Position numbers and translations under genes: made by a program. A stretch of 64,000 nucleotides of DNA, taken from positions 1,550,001 through 1,614,000 of the forward strand of contig MU394052.1 in the NCBI GenBank assembly GCA_022578605.1, given 5' to 3'. A model generated the notes under the pieces. The model worked only from the letters and a program-made list of their open reading frames with translations. It had not been told where the DNA came from and did not search any database. Shown piece by piece: positions 1-13,200 of the stretch. The stretch comes from Camillea tinctor. Taxonomy: Eukaryota; Ascomycota; Sordariomycetes; Xylariales; Xylariaceae. Each line of letters begins with the position of its first letter. Position 1 is the first letter of the stretch.

Positions 1-1733
1 AGGTTCAATAGATGGCAACAGCATATCCTGCAAACCAGCTCTTACTGGTGATACCGAAGTCTCTGGATGATGACTTGCTCTGGGCAGCCCAACTTTGGAC
101 CTATGACTATCCGATACACAGATAAACTGGGGGGACGTATCGACTAGGTGAGGTTCAGCAAGACCAGGTGGCAATACGACGGTCCTTTCTCTAGGATAAT
201 CGCTGGGATAGCGGGGCGACTCTGTCCGTACATCGATACGTTCTGGGATCTGTCCGGGATTTGGCGTACGATAATTCATGGCTACTAAAGGCTCGCGATC
301 GGAGCTTATCGGGTGGCTAGGGCCTTGAGGCCTCGTGAGATCTATGGCCACCGGGGCAAGATCGGATGCCATCGATCCATTGATGGGGTTATTATGAGGG
401 GATGATTCGGCAAGAGCTTGGGCAGCTGCGGCATATCTCCTAAATCGTTGCTGCGTCTTCCGAGCAGTTCTCCTCTCGGCTCTCGTGGTAATTCGTTGTC
501 TGGGTGGTGTTATAGTTCCTCTAGGAGTTGAACGGTTCCTGTGACCGTTGGCAGTGGTCTGTGGGCTAGAGTGCGAGAGCCTCTGCAGCACCATCTGGTC
601 TACCACCGGTCTTGCTCTGGGTTGGTGCATGTGTATATCTTCCGCGCCAGAGCTATCGTCCTCTGAATCACTCTCGGTATCAGAGATCTCGATAACTTCT
701 CGGAGAATCTCATCGAGCTGATCACGGCCAGTCTCTTCATCTCCTCGCCACTTGACGATGATGTCTAGGCATGGTTTTTCTACAGCTTTTCGGGCATTAG
801 CCCAATCTGACTCCTTGAGGAGTTGGTCATAGCGTGTATGTGTATGTCTGATATGAGCAAGAGCTGCAAGCTGAACACGACGTGCTAATGTTAGTTCTTT
901 AGCCATACCAACTTTGAACTCGCCGTTAAATTTCCCGTCCTGTATTGCGCAAATGGTCAGTCGTCTACTTAGTTCGGGCTAATAACGTGCAAGGCCTAGA
1001 GTGCATACTTTCTTGAAGGCATGTTCTATGATTTCGTGCCTGTCTGTATGAGGAATTCTTGGGAAGAGATCTCTTAAGACAGCGTCAGCTTCTCTGTTGA
1101 TTTCCTGCTGGCTATGAGGGATGGGCTCTGGTTCGCCAGGCCGACGAGTCCTAGCAGCATGATCACGATGACCCTTTCGCTTGAGGATTTCTCGGGCCTG
1201 GTCAACTATGGGCTGTCGGAAATGGTAACCGGCGCGGTTCATATGGTGTTCGAGAAGGTCTGGGTCTCGCGAGTCCTGGAGAGTACGGCATGGTCAGTGG
1301 CGGGGGGTGCCCAGTGGCTACAGGCACAGGCACAGGCACGGGGGACATACGGAGACGATAAAAATCATAGCATCTTGCTCTCGTGACAGGTCCTTGCACG
1401 TCTGGGACAGTTCAGGATGGCCGGTGGGGACGAACTCGAAGCCCGGAGGCGGATGTCTATCGGTCATAATCTATCATCACTGGTGAGTACTGTTTGCCCG
1501 TCTCAGCATTGTCTGTGACATTAAACTACCTGGAACTCCAATTTCTTCTTCTTGTTTGTGTTCTCGACTGATTCAAAATAGGTTTTGTGTTTAACCTTGG
1601 GTGGCTCTTTGAGGGGATTCAAGTTCATCCAAATGCGATCTTGATACTGTTGGGCTCTCTCCATCTTGGCGCGGCGAGTCACAGCCTGAATGCCGCGCGC
1701 AGGCACCGGGGCCTTCTTTTTCTCTCTTGCCAT
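1..1733 (-). CDS. DUF2293 domain protein, 3' end beyond the window
   Basis: Four exons join in frame: 1733-1530, 1470-1351, 1275-about 1007, and 939 to the window edge. Exon 1 is basic (MAREKKKAPVPARG). Exon 2 holds PGFEFVPTGHPEL and ends in IFIVS. Exon 3 holds REILKRKG, the PHSQQEINREADAVLRDLFP stretch and HAFKK. Exon 4 continues with RVQLAALAHIRHTHTRYD. This order matches the fungal DUF2293 family, whose function is unknown. After the domain comes an acidic, Ser-rich tail (SDTESDSEDDSS) and a basic stretch (RTARKTQQRFRRY), followed by low-complexity sequence that stays open to base 1. An in-frame ATG 33 nt upstream (1766) is possible; I prefer 1733 because the next residues are the typical basic start. 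The stop codon lies outside the window. No catalytic motif is evident. The short intron at 1276-1350 contains a small CAGGCA repeat. Confidence 0.75.
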
Positions 1734-2801
1734 CACGGTAGTGATCCTAGTCTTACCATAATACAAACAGACTGGCTGCAGGTTATATAGGTGTAGAAGG
1801 AAGTGAAACGAAAGAAAATGGAAACGAGGAGAGAAGAAGAAAGGCTGTGGCTACACCGGGTCAGCTACAACACCATGATAGAATGGATGCGTGCGTGATC
1901 CAGAGAGGATATAAATGTCCTGGAAATCCCGTGGACCAGAGACTAGAGCAATAGGAAGATGGGACGGGGGAAAAGAAATGTCACGGCAATAGGTCTAGAA
2001 ATAGTGACCAAAAGCGATGATGGATGGAAGAGAGGCCCTGTTTTGGCTTGTGCTCTTGTGCTTCTTTCAAGATTCCCCTTAAAAAAATATTCGTCTTATT
2101 TTCTTGGGTTTCTTTCCCTTTCGTTATCTTTTTCTCTTTTTTTTTGTTTCTTCTTCTTCTTCTTTTCCTTTTCAGGGTATTATTTCTTGAAGTGAGCGTG
2201 TTGGAAGGGCAAAAAAGTTGATGGTCGACACAGGTGCTCTATCAAGTTCAAGTTGTTGGGCAGAAGACTAAGAATTCAAAAGAGTTGTTACTTGAGTCAG
2301 GCATGCGCAACTCTGCATTGGATTAATCCGGCTTTTATCATCTTTCAGTGCCTTACCTAATACCCTACCTGAGCCTAGGTTACACCGGAAGTGAGGACCC
2401 GCGGTATGATGTCAAGCCACTGATTGGATAACCCTGCCAGCCTGCTGCCCCCGTTCATCCGGTTTTAGAACTAGGTTAGGTTAAAACGTTTTGTGGCTTA
2501 TCTAAACCAACCCAACCCAGCCCACCCGAGCCCATCCCTCCTCATCCCCTGTACCTAGTACGAAGTACGAAGTACTATGTACCCAGGTAGATAAACTCGG
2601 CCTAAGGCATCAAGAAAATAAAAGTCAAGCCACAAACCCAATCAACAAACTCAATTAGCCCCAGTTTGACCGGTGGCGGCGGGTTTAATGGGATTTCCTG
2701 CAGAGAACCTTTTTGTGAGGCCGAGCTTCGAAAAAAAAAACGACATCATTTCTATTTCCCACCTTCAACCCTTGTGATTCCCACTCCTTTCCCAGGCCGC
2801 C
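1734..2801. promoter_or_regulatory. Shared upstream region of the DUF2293 gene and ATP5
   Basis: This roughly 1.07-kb stretch separates two divergent genes and should hold both promoters. It contains a T-rich pyrimidine tract at about 2085-2175 and a short tandem of the GTACGAA unit near 2559-2576. A CT-rich stretch lies just ahead of the ATP5 start codon. Small ORFs here are low complexity and not convincing. No specific factor site can be named from sequence alone. Confidence 0.4.
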
Positions 2802-3750
2802 ATGTTCTCCAGACAGGCAATTCGGTCAATTAGAGCTGCAGCTCCCCAGAGGACGCTTGCACGCGTTCCCGTACGAACTTATGCCGCCCCTGCCGCCCAA
2901 AATGTCAAGCCTCCGATCGCCCTCTTCGGTCTCGATGGTACTTATGCCACTGCTCTGGTACGGTGCTCTCAATCGCATCTTCTGCTTTTTATCCCTCGTC
3001 CAAGTTAGCTGGAGGATCAGGTTTTATTTCTCGACCGACTTCGTTAAGGAGATTAGAGGGGTGGGATATGTTAGGATGTAAATACCCCGAGGCAAACTGA
3101 CGCATGAGCTATTTAGTACACGGCCGCCGTCAAGTCCTCTGCTCTCGAGCCTACTGCCAAGGCCCTGAATGCCCTCGGTGGTCTCTACACCAAGGATGCT
3201 AAGCTGGCCTCGATCCTCTCTACCCCGACCCTCACCGACGGTGACAAGAGCGCCATTGTTGCCGAGCTGCAGAAGTCGATCGGAGCCGCGGGGGCGAACG
3301 AGACCGTCAAGAACTTCCTTGCCACCCTGGCCGAGAACAACCGCCTAGGTCTCCTAAAGGATGTTTGCGACCGGTTTGGCGAGATCATGAGCGCCTCCCG
3401 CGGCGAAGTCGAGTTGGTTGTCACTAGCGCCCAGGTATGGAAGATAGAGCTCATGATATTCTTTTACAAATGGAAAAGGAAAAGGAGAAAAAAAAAAGTC
3501 ACTTGCAAGAAAAAATTTGTACTGACTGGCTTCTCCTCTTTAGCAACTGGATAACAAGACTCTCAACCGTCTAGAGAGCGCCGTCTCCAAGTCTCGGTAC
3601 GTTGGCCAGGGAAAGAAGCTAAAGGTGACGAACCAAGTAAACCCGGACATCATCGGTGGCCTGGTAGTGGAAATCGGCGACCGAACCATCGACCTTTCTG
3701 TTTCATCTAAGATCGCCAAGCTCAACAAGCTTCTCAACGACACCCTGTAA
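2802..3750 (+). CDS. ATP5: Mitochondrial F1Fo ATP synthase subunit 5 (OSCP)
   Basis: OSCP sits in the peripheral stalk of mitochondrial ATP synthase and ties the F1 head to the stator. Three exons (2802-2957, 3117-3434, 3544-3750) give 226 residues. The first ~27 residues (MFSRQAIRSIRAAAPQRTLA) are Arg-rich without acids, as expected of a mitochondrial import signal. The mature part begins near the conserved GTYATAL|YTAAVKS segment, which is restored only by splicing. The C-terminal half carries LDNKTLNRLESAVSKS, NPDIIGGLVVEIGDRTIDLS and ends KIAKLNKLLNDTL, all characteristic of OSCP. Length is normal for fungal OSCP. Intron 1 (158 nt) uses a GTACGG donor. The gene is divergent from the DUF2293 gene and convergent with the GH63-like gene. 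Confidence 0.96.
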
Positions 3751-4962
3751 ATATACATATATATTCCCTTTTAGTTGTGATGGGGTCGGCGGATAGGAAG
3801 GTATTGGAAGACGCTTTACAACCCGGAAGGTCCCGTCTCTCCAAATAGAGTCGCACTGTGGTGTATAGGAGCGTAAAAAACAATAGAAACATTCGTCACT
3901 AAAGTTTTGGACAACATGCTGTAGCTTTACATTGAATTTAAAGGGAATGGATTCTATATGAAATTTAGACGTGGCGAGATAGGTAGAGATAAGGAGGCTT
4001 CAAAAGTGACCATCCTATATAAATCTTCACTGATCACTCTTGTGTTCATGCTACTAAGCTGAGCCTTCATTGATCTCCAGGCAGTATCCCCCTGAAAAGG
4101 GGGAGGGGGATGAAAGGATAAAAAAAAGATGCGTACAGGGCTACATATTTCACCAATTCATTATATGGCCTGAATGATATGTTTCCCACAGTAGAGGATT
4201 TCATATATGCCCACCTGTGTTATTCATACCCAATAGTCCGAGTTGGGCGGAAAGCAGTGTAGTTGGGACAATATCTACTGAAGACCATACAATACAACCA
4301 CGGAACCCATTTTAGATATCACCAAGTGTTAGATAACCCTCGTGGGTTATATTGATCATCCATTTTACTGCCATATATCCCAGGGAGAGATTCCATGGGA
4401 AAACATGTCCCCTATCATTAAACGGCCTTAGAAAATCAGTTTACGCATTAGAGTCACTTTATGTTAACAAGAAATAGCCACACAACGCTCATTTCGCTTG
4501 AAATAAAATAAGGCAAGCATAATTCATTCAATAGGAACATTCCTCGTGTATTGATATTTCTGGTTCAATGTATACCTAACCAGCCTGCTCGTACCTCTAC
4601 GAGTGGAAAAAAAGGAGGGGTCAGGGAGTTCTCTCAATCCCATTCCATTAGCTCTTCGAAACAAGTATGCAAAACACACTTTAAACACAGGATTGGAACT
4701 GTATCGATAATTTTCCACCCTCATAGTCTACCTATCTTTGCCTTGGCGTGCTTTTCAGCACACCTCCCCTTTTCTAACTGACCAGCCGACCAACCTATCT
4801 ATCTGCCAAAATAAAGAAAGTGCTCTAACTCAAGGTCTAACAATATTATTACCAAGGGTGCTTGTCGGCGAGCCATTTATTCCTTCTAAGAGCTTCCGTG
4901 TTGCGCTACGAATAGAAATGAAAGAAGCTGGGGAGGGAGGGAGATGATCTGTGTCTAAGGAT
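3751..4962. other. Convergent 3' region without a gene
   Basis: About 1.2 kb lies between the stops of ATP5 and the GH63-like gene. It must hold both 3' untranslated regions. A perfect small hairpin, CCCCCT-GAAA-AGGGGG, lies at 4088-4103. ORFs at 4524-4947 lack protein-like composition. Nothing else was recognised. Confidence 0.5.
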
Positions 4963-7900
4963 TTAAGCATGAGCTTCGAACTCGTCACCATCGCTTGATC
5001 CCTCTTGGTCGTCTTTTACCCTCTGCAGTTGTTCGGATATGTAATTGTGGAGGTGAGCATCTGCCTCCTTACGCAGAGCCTCCTGTTCAGGGTCCTCTGG
5101 TGCAACACTGCGGACGTCTATTTCATCACCGTTAATCGAGGCGTCGAAGTCGCTTCGCCCGCTAATAGATCTCGCAGTGGATGACCGACGAACATGCCCT
5201 CTCTTGGGCTTCACGGGGCCTGGGTGTCGGTGCGGGACGTCGTCAAAGTAATGAGCCATACCGGCGGTAGGCGTCCGTGGTGTCTGTGGAAGACGGCAAC
5301 TGATTCTGTTCATGGGTCAGTATTCAGGTCTCGAGATGGTTAGGAGAGTGAGGCTTACCCTGTGTCATGGATCATTCGGGCGATCAGGCCAGTCCAGCCA
5401 CACTGGTGGGTTGCACCCAATCCACGTCCCGTATCACCATCAAAGAATTCGTAGAACCATAGGTTATCCTTCCAATGGGGGTCGTAGTCCAGCAAGTCAC
5501 TCCCAGCGTTAACACTGCGGCGGCCATCGTCACCACGGGCAAACAGATGTTGTAGACGGTGCTGAATTTCCTCGGAAACATGCCCAAGGTGCATGTATTC
5601 CCCAGACCCAGTCGGACATTCTACTTGAAAGTTAGGTCCATAGAATAGATAAAAGCGTTGCAGAGATTCCACAAGTAAAAAGTTGACGCAAAGCCAGACG
5701 GGTCCTCTCCAGTTACTGTTACCGCCGAACAACCCACTGTCGGAGTCGCCTGGGACATAGCTGACAGTGAACTTCTGGTCCTTGACCTCCATAGAGTATG
5801 GGTTGTCCTTATGATACTTGGATAGAGACCTGATGCCATGTTCGCTGAAGAATTCGTCTTCATCAAGCATTCGCTTCAGGATCTTCTCCAGTCGATCTTT
5901 GCTTACCATCGAAAGCAGGATCCGATTGCCTTTACCCCTTTTTCGAATGCTGGCCATGTTCCTTTCGGCCAAGTCACAGTGATTTTCCATGAACCAACTA
6001 ACCCTCTTCTTGAAGGAAGGAAGCTTGTTAATCAACTCCGGCTCCAAGGTTAAGGTCGCATAAAGCGGGATCAGTCCAACAAGCGATCTGACTGGCAACT
6101 GTTGGATCCATGGACCTCCCCACGAGATGGCGTCATAGTAGAATCCGTCCTCTTCGTTCCAGAGGGACTTCTCATCCTTGCCCGACTTGAACGTCATAGC
6201 ATCACTGATGAAGATAAAATGCTCGAAGAACTTGGAAGCAATGTCTTCGTATGTCCGTCGGTGCTTTGAAAGCTCAAGGGCAATGTTCAGCATGCAAAGA
6301 CAGTAGAAGGCCATCCAACCCGTGCTGTCGGCTTGTTCAAGGACGCCTCCGGTAGGCAGAGGCTCGGAACGGTTGAACAAACCAATGTTGTCTAGACCAA
6401 GGAAACCACCCTCGAATACATTCTTGCCGTCCGTATCCTTCCGGTTGACCCACCAAGTGAAGTTCAACAGCAGCTTCTGGAAGACTCTCTCAAGGAAATC
6501 GAGATCCTGTCGTCCGTATAATTTGCGCTCAATTTTGAAGACACGGAAGGTAGCCCATGCATGGACAGGTGGGTTTACATCGCCGAAATTCCATTCGTAT
6601 CTAGTAGTTTTGTAAGCTTGAAAAAATGTCTAGAAAGGCATAGATGAATAACTTACGCAGGAAGCTGGCCATTTGGATGGAGATACCACTCTCGTGTAAA
6701 CAGGTCAATCTGCTTTTTCGCAAATTGCGGGTCAATCATGGCAAGAGAAATGCAATGGAAAGCAGAGTCCCACGCGGCAAAGAAAGGATACTCCCAAGAG
6801 TCAGGCATGGACAAGATGTCATCAATATACAGATGCTTCCATTGTGAGTTTCGAACTTCTTTCCTTTCAGGAGGCGGCGGGGGCTGGGCAGGGTCGCCAT
6901 TAGCCCACTGATCCCAGATGAAATGGTAATGCTGTTTACACCACATCATCCCCGAAAATGCCTGGCGTTGGATATTTCGAAGATCGTCAGACATGGGCAA
7001 AGGACTTATGCGGTAGTAAAAGTCATCGGCCTCATCCTTTCGCTTTTCTATAATGTCGTCAAATTCCTCTTCATCGAGGTACGTCTCGCCCTTTTTCGAG
7101 AACCGGAAACGAACAACTAATAGGAAAGCCGAGGAGTCAGTATTTTGAGAGTATATCACTTGTAGACATATGCTCACCTGCACATTCACCAGGAGCAACA
7201 CCTCCGGATTCATTGAATTGGAACCATGCAGCCATTTTCGTGCCTGTTTTAGCCGGATTAACGGCATCCTTTTTACCATCGACAATGTAATCATGGAAAC
7301 CATCCTTGACATATGGGATCTTGTTCTCCTGATCATATAGACGTTCGACATTGGTGTCATTGTTGGTGAAGAGAAGATCTGCAATTACATCCTCTCCACT
7401 CACGCCAACACCAGGGGACGGCGATAGCAGAACATAGCGATTCCCAAGCTTCCAGTGGGTCGACCTGGCCATATTCTCGCAATGCTCCATGATTTCCGGC
7501 TTCCTCTCTGCTGGCTCCCGACCCCAAGCCCAGGTGTTACGGAACCAAACCTGGGGGATGATGTGGAGAGGGGCTGGCTCAGGGCCTCTGTTCCAAGCCG
7601 TTACACGGAACAGGATCTCTTCAGGGTCATGGTCTTCCTTGGCGGTTTCGATGATAATATCCCAGTATCGGTCCTCATCGAATATACCAGTATCGATGAG
7701 CTGGTATTCTTTTTCCAGCTTCGACCGTCGAGCATTCTCTTTGAGGAGATCCTCGTAAGGGAATGCTCTTTGCGGATACTTATAGAGATATTTCATATAG
7801 GAGTGCTATTATGGCTGTAAGTACGTATAATTTGCGACGGGCACCGTCTCGCGGGTTCTTACGGTCTATTGGGCAAGTGCCATGTTAGTATCGGATTCAA

Positions 7901-8499
7901 TCCACAGTTTAAGTGCCACAGGTACTCACAGGAGTGTTATCAAGGTGAAAATGCGCTTCTTTGATGCTTTCGCCATGGTTCCCCTGGGGGTTGGCTAGAC
8001 CGAAGAGCCGCTCTTTGAGAAAGGGACTGTTTTATAGTTAGCAAAGAGCTCGTTTCTCCTAAAGAGAAGGGAAACACGAACTCCTCTTCATTCCAGAACG
8101 AAAAGGCAATGTTTTGTAGACCGTGCGTGTCAGAAACTCCAGCAATGCCATCCTCTCCCCAACGGTAGGCTCGAGATCGAGAGTGGTCGTGGTTGAAGTC
8201 TACAAGGAGCTGAAAGTCAATTCAAGCATCGAGTATCAGGTATGAATGGGGAACACTCACGACTCCAGGCATCGCCATCAGCACTGTAATCCTCCCGCAC
8301 TATATGGAGAGTGTGAGTATAGATCAATTCAACTGGACTGGTGCTCTACAGTAGTAGAGAACCTCGTCTTCTCACCTGTAGCCCACTGGCGCTCGGAAAC
8401 ATAAGGACCCCATTTCTTCCAGTATCTACTACGGGTACGGTCCTCCTCTAGACGCTTCTCTTCTTCCGTGAGATACTCGTGGTTGTCGACTACAACCAT
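4963..8499 (-). CDS. GH63-like (six-hairpin, MGH1-type) glycosidase, YMR196W family
   Basis: About eight exons join to roughly 1020 residues, close to yeast YMR196W (about 1090). Family landmarks in order: [166 protein letters not shown] and a C-terminal [14 protein letters not shown]. The (alpha/alpha)6 fold and WRGPVW belong to clan GH63 enzymes, but this branch has no well-established substrate and I see no signal peptide, so it is probably cytosolic and not the ER glucosidase I. A Ser/Arg/Asp-rich tail of about 90 residues follows the domain. The start at 8499 ([20 protein letters not shown]) fits the family N-terminus. The junction near 8030-8085 needs an unusual donor and is the least certain one. 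Confidence 0.88.
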
Positions 8500-10256
8500 G
8501 TTGGCTCAAGTCTGGGGGCACGGGAGTAGAGTTCCACGGGCACAGATTCAAGAGTGCACGATACAGTCAGAGCCGATGTTATGGTGTAAGCAAGAAGATA
8601 AGGTTGTGATTGAGGCAAGATGACCAGAGCTAGGGAGGGGGTAAAGAGGCGAGGGAGGTAATGATATGTACAATATATCAACCTAGGGGATACAACTATC
8701 TCGTTCAGGCAAGCCGAACGAAGAGGGGAAAGAATACAAGACAAGACAACTGAAATAATAGGAATATCAGGAATAATAGGACGATAGGTTGGACCAACAG
8801 ATCTCTGTCCGTTCCAAGAGTAAGGGATGCAGAGGACACAAGAAGAGGAGAGAGACAGAGAGAGAGAAGATAAAAAAAAAAGGAATTGAGAGATGACAAG
8901 CTAAGCTAGCGAGACGAGCTTGAAAAAGCCCGATGGGCCTAATGCTTAAGCCTAACATAAGGTAGATAAAGTCGCTATACTGTCTCTACATACATACCTG
9001 ACGCGGTGCTACAACGCTTGGCCACTAGTAGTTACTTGAATTAGGTTTAGATAGACAAGGTAGTAAGTAGTACCTACATCAATCCGCTATCTTAAGCATA
9101 ATGTACGAGGTAGGTGCTACGAGGTAGGTACACACACACGTACGAATACACTAACACCTCACCTACCTACACAGAGTGCAAAGTCGTGAGGGGTAGAAAG
9201 TGGGGTGAGTTAATGACATCACTGCCTTACATTGCCTACTGGGTGGGAAATTGGGACACACCTAGAACACGGTTTATGCCCATGGGGATTTCGGGTACCA
9301 AAACGTGCTAAGCGATATAAGCGATAAGACCTCGATCGTAGCCAACGGTCTAGAATCGAAAACCGACAAGGGCTATCCTAAACTATAGTACCAATCATTT
9401 ACATTATATTGGGAACATTCCTAACCTTAGGTTAAAAGATATAAGAGAGAAGGAAAGAGGAGGGGGGAAGGAAAAAAAGAAATATAAAAAACAAAAACGA
9501 AACCAAACTACTCAAAATTCAAAAAAAAAAAACATGATGCGGCACTTTTGTGCATATTTCTTTTCTTTTTTTTTCACTTACGACCCCCTCCATTACCTTC
9601 TGCATGCATATAGTAAATAGTGTATGTACAAAGAAGTAGGTCGATAATTGGACTGATAGACAGATGAGTGGGTGGGAGATATGTATGTTACGTTAGATTA
9701 TAAAATATAATAGGTACTGTATGATCTTCCATGCATATCAAAAGCTGCTAAGTATCGTGGAATGCAACATACACATGAAAGAGAGCAAGAAAAGTGAGAG
9801 GAACAGAGAGAACAAAACGCACAAGAACTATTTGGTTGAAGTGGGGGAAAACAGGTAGAAATAGAGAGGTCAAGGTATGTATGAGTTGGGTAAAAAGCAA
9901 CATAGAGATACACATATAGTATAGTAGGTAGTAAGATGCTAAGTTAGTAAGGTGATAGGTAAGTAGGTGGGTAGGTAGGTAGAGGTAGGTATCCACGATC
10001 GTAAATATGTAAATTCTTGTAAATCCCTAGCCATCCGCCAGGTCCGCAAGAGGTTGGTAGTGCTGTGTGCATGTGCATGTGTGTGTGTGTATGTGTACTT
10101 AGACGTATTCATCCCATCCCGAATCCATGTAGATCTATACCAGATAATAAAACCATGGTTGTTGAATTTCACTCAGCTCATAATGACCTCCTATTTGTCA
10201 AGCCCGATGCGTCAATGCCGAACGCCTGCAACTCTCTTGCTCACAACAAAGCCCAA
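8500..10256. other. Intergenic region upstream of the GH63-like gene
   Basis: This 1.76-kb stretch holds the promoter of the GH63-like gene and the 3' region of the RasGEF gene. It is AT-rich with CT/GA-rich runs (8830-8890), several TAGGTA/TACCTA words (9040-9180 and 9950-9995) and a TG/TATG microsatellite at about 10065-10100. No convincing ORF or RNA gene was seen. Confidence 0.45.
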
Positions 10257-13200
10257 CTATGACTTGGCAAACCAGGGAAACTTCTTCTTCCCCGTCTCCA
10301 CCATTCCGCCCGCAGGACTCTCCACCTGAATACTCCGCTGGTAAATATCCTATTGTCTCGAGTTAGTCATCTACGCGTCCTCGTGGTAGCCTGCAACGGC
10401 TGGGGTCTACATACCTCCTCATCTGTGGGCATCAAGCAATCCAAAATAAGCTCTCTTGCAGTGTCGTGCTTCGACAGGTTCGGATACGGAGTGCCCTGGC
10501 TCTTCATTATCGGCAGGATGACTTCGCCGAGAACCTCAAACTTCTTCCAGTTGATCCGATTGCCCTGCGGCCCTACAAAAGTCATGCTACCCTCCTCAGC
10601 AGACACAAGGTCCCTGCGGTGTAATGGCATGAAAGGAATGCGCGGCAATGGAGAGTTCTCCCAGGCCAATCGATACGCAAAATGGCTTTTCTGTGTTCCC
10701 ATAAGAAGCACCAATCTCGCAAACCGTTTTTGCACATCAGCCGGTACTAGCGTTCGTGTTTGTGAAAGCCTATGTATGGCTGTTCCGTTGATCCCAGCAA
10801 GCACCGCCGCAAGGCCATTGTAGTTGTTGAGTTGTCTCAATTTCAACGCAATCCACATGAACTTCTCTAGCATCTGGGCTCGATGTTTCGCCTTATCTCG
10901 CATGAGAATCATGTTCGAGACCCATGTCGCGATGTGATTGAAATGGGCAATCATCCGATTGACGTTCTTCATTGTCTTGCACTTTTCCTTCTGCTCGGTA
11001 GACAGGCTCACGTGTCGCACTAAATCCCGAATACGAATCGACGAAAACATGACCCAGTCGATTCGCGTCATCTCGTCCGCAATATCGTCATTTGATGTAT
11101 CCATGAATATGTGGTATCGAAATTTCGTTAGTGGAAGCGTATAAGATGGTATCATGGTGGATGCTTCGCGTTCGTAATCGTCGTACGAATGAAACTGGAA
11201 CGTATATACTTTTCCTGGATCTGTGCTTAGGGATGAGCTAGCGGAGGGTCGCCGCTCTATCGCACTGTCAACGCTCAACGAACTCATGCTCTCTGACAAA
11301 TCATTTCCTTGTCTAAATGTATCCCTGGTTGGATTCAAGGAGAGCCCCGTGGTCGGTAGAGTATCTTCAGTGTCATTTCCTTTCGCCCAACCCGTATCAT
11401 CATCTTCCATTACGCTTTCTTCTAATATCTTGCGCATGTGCTGTGCGGCGGCGGCGAATATCGGTTCAGTAGATAGATGGGCTATGAAATCGTCCAAGGT
11501 ATTTCTTGTTGCCGGACGTGCAAAGTCCCCTGGATATGTGGCAACCCACTTGGCAACCACCTCGATAATACGCAGCTGTGAAGACGTCCTTGTAAGGTAG
11601 TGGACCGACTTTTCGTCCTTGACGCGGTCCAGCCGTGACAAGATGCCCGAAAAAAGTTCAGCAGGAGTTTCGAATTTCCGATATAGACACAAGAAGACAT
11701 CGGCGAAATTATGGTCTGCTCTAGTCATCTTCGGGGCGATGAGGCGATCGATCAACTCATCAAAGCTCACTCCGATCCTCTTCGCCGGCCGCTCGAATAC
11801 CGTCTCGTCGCCCCGTTGCAATAACGGTATATCATCGGCATATTTCAAAGAATCGGCATCTGAATCCTCAATCTCAAATATCGAATTTGTGTTCTGGCCA
11901 CGGTCTAACCGAATACCTGATGAGCGAAGCATACTCGAAACAGTCGGGTTATCATCCTCCGCAACATCAGGAAAATTACTCGTCCCGTGAGCGCTCATAT
12001 AATCAATCCGGGGAGGCCTGGAGAGCCGGTGTTCCGAGGCCACCGGGCCTGAAAATCCCCGTAGTAATGACATGTCAGAGCTAGCACGACTATGTTTGCT
12101 GTGCTGACTCAAAGGTCGTGGGTTTACAGAATCGAGCGGTGCATCTAGATGCGCCGCTGAGGCTGCGCGACGTCTAGAACCGCCTCCTTCAGAACCATCT
12201 CCCTCTTTGAATGATCAAAAGTTAGCACACGCACACAGATAAACATATACATACATAAAGAGAGCTGCTTTTCGTTGTAATTTTGATGGTTCCTTCTTTC
12301 TCACGGCCCCTGAGGACTGGGATATGTTCCTGGAATTGAACTTACCCTGGCTTTTAAGGACTAATGCTTTCAGTAGCGAAGACAATGCACTTCTTGCGCT
12401 CTCCGGTTTGCTGGCAGATGTTTTATATGTTGCGAGACATGACTGACAAGCCGCCGCAACCGCTTCAGTGTCAATGTGCCTTGAACCTTCTGGGTTGTCG
12501 CACTTAGTGGCCACGAGAACGGCCGGAAGCGATGAGTTCACCAGCGCATCTATCAAAGTTAGTACCATAAATTTTCATGTGATCACACTTAACTCCCAAG
12601 AGCTGGGAGAGGGGGGGCTGACGTGTAAATACTTACTAAGAGTCTGGGGTAATTCAATGATGCTATCTCGGTTCATGACATCGTATAATAGCAAGACACC
12701 ATTGACATGAGGCATGATAGCACCGCCTATCTGTTTAGGCCATTTAATCTGACGGTCCGGATCCACATCGAAATATTCAAGGTCTAGTTCGAAGAGGGTA
12801 ACGGCGTAGGGCATATTATCTATGTTGATACGTGCAGTCGTGGGATTGGGCCCTGGGATGCGCGATAGACTCATGGCCCTTTGTATGAAATGGGACTTGC
12901 CAACTCCATTGGCGCCTATGACTGCGATGTTGAGACTCTCCATTGTGTCCAAGATCTCTGGCTATTCAGAGCTTCACTGTCAGTCGCACAAACCGCAATA
13001 ACTCCTACCGGGTGTGCTACTCGACAAACCGTACCCAAGCGTCTGGATCATATACAATCAATGACTCTTCGTCTGAAGCTAGGCTAAGCTGCGTCGGGAC
13101 GCTATCATGGCTGTCGTCGGATGGGGCCGTGGTCAGCTGCTGCGTGGCTCGGCCAAGGGGGTCTGCGAGCTGGTATTGCTGGAAGAAACGATAGTCGGCG

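Noticed and set aside
10367..12112. Treating the RasGEF domain as a separate single-exon gene
   Set aside because: Its apparent start is a TTG, and upstream exons join it in frame with good splice sites up to an ATG at 13412.
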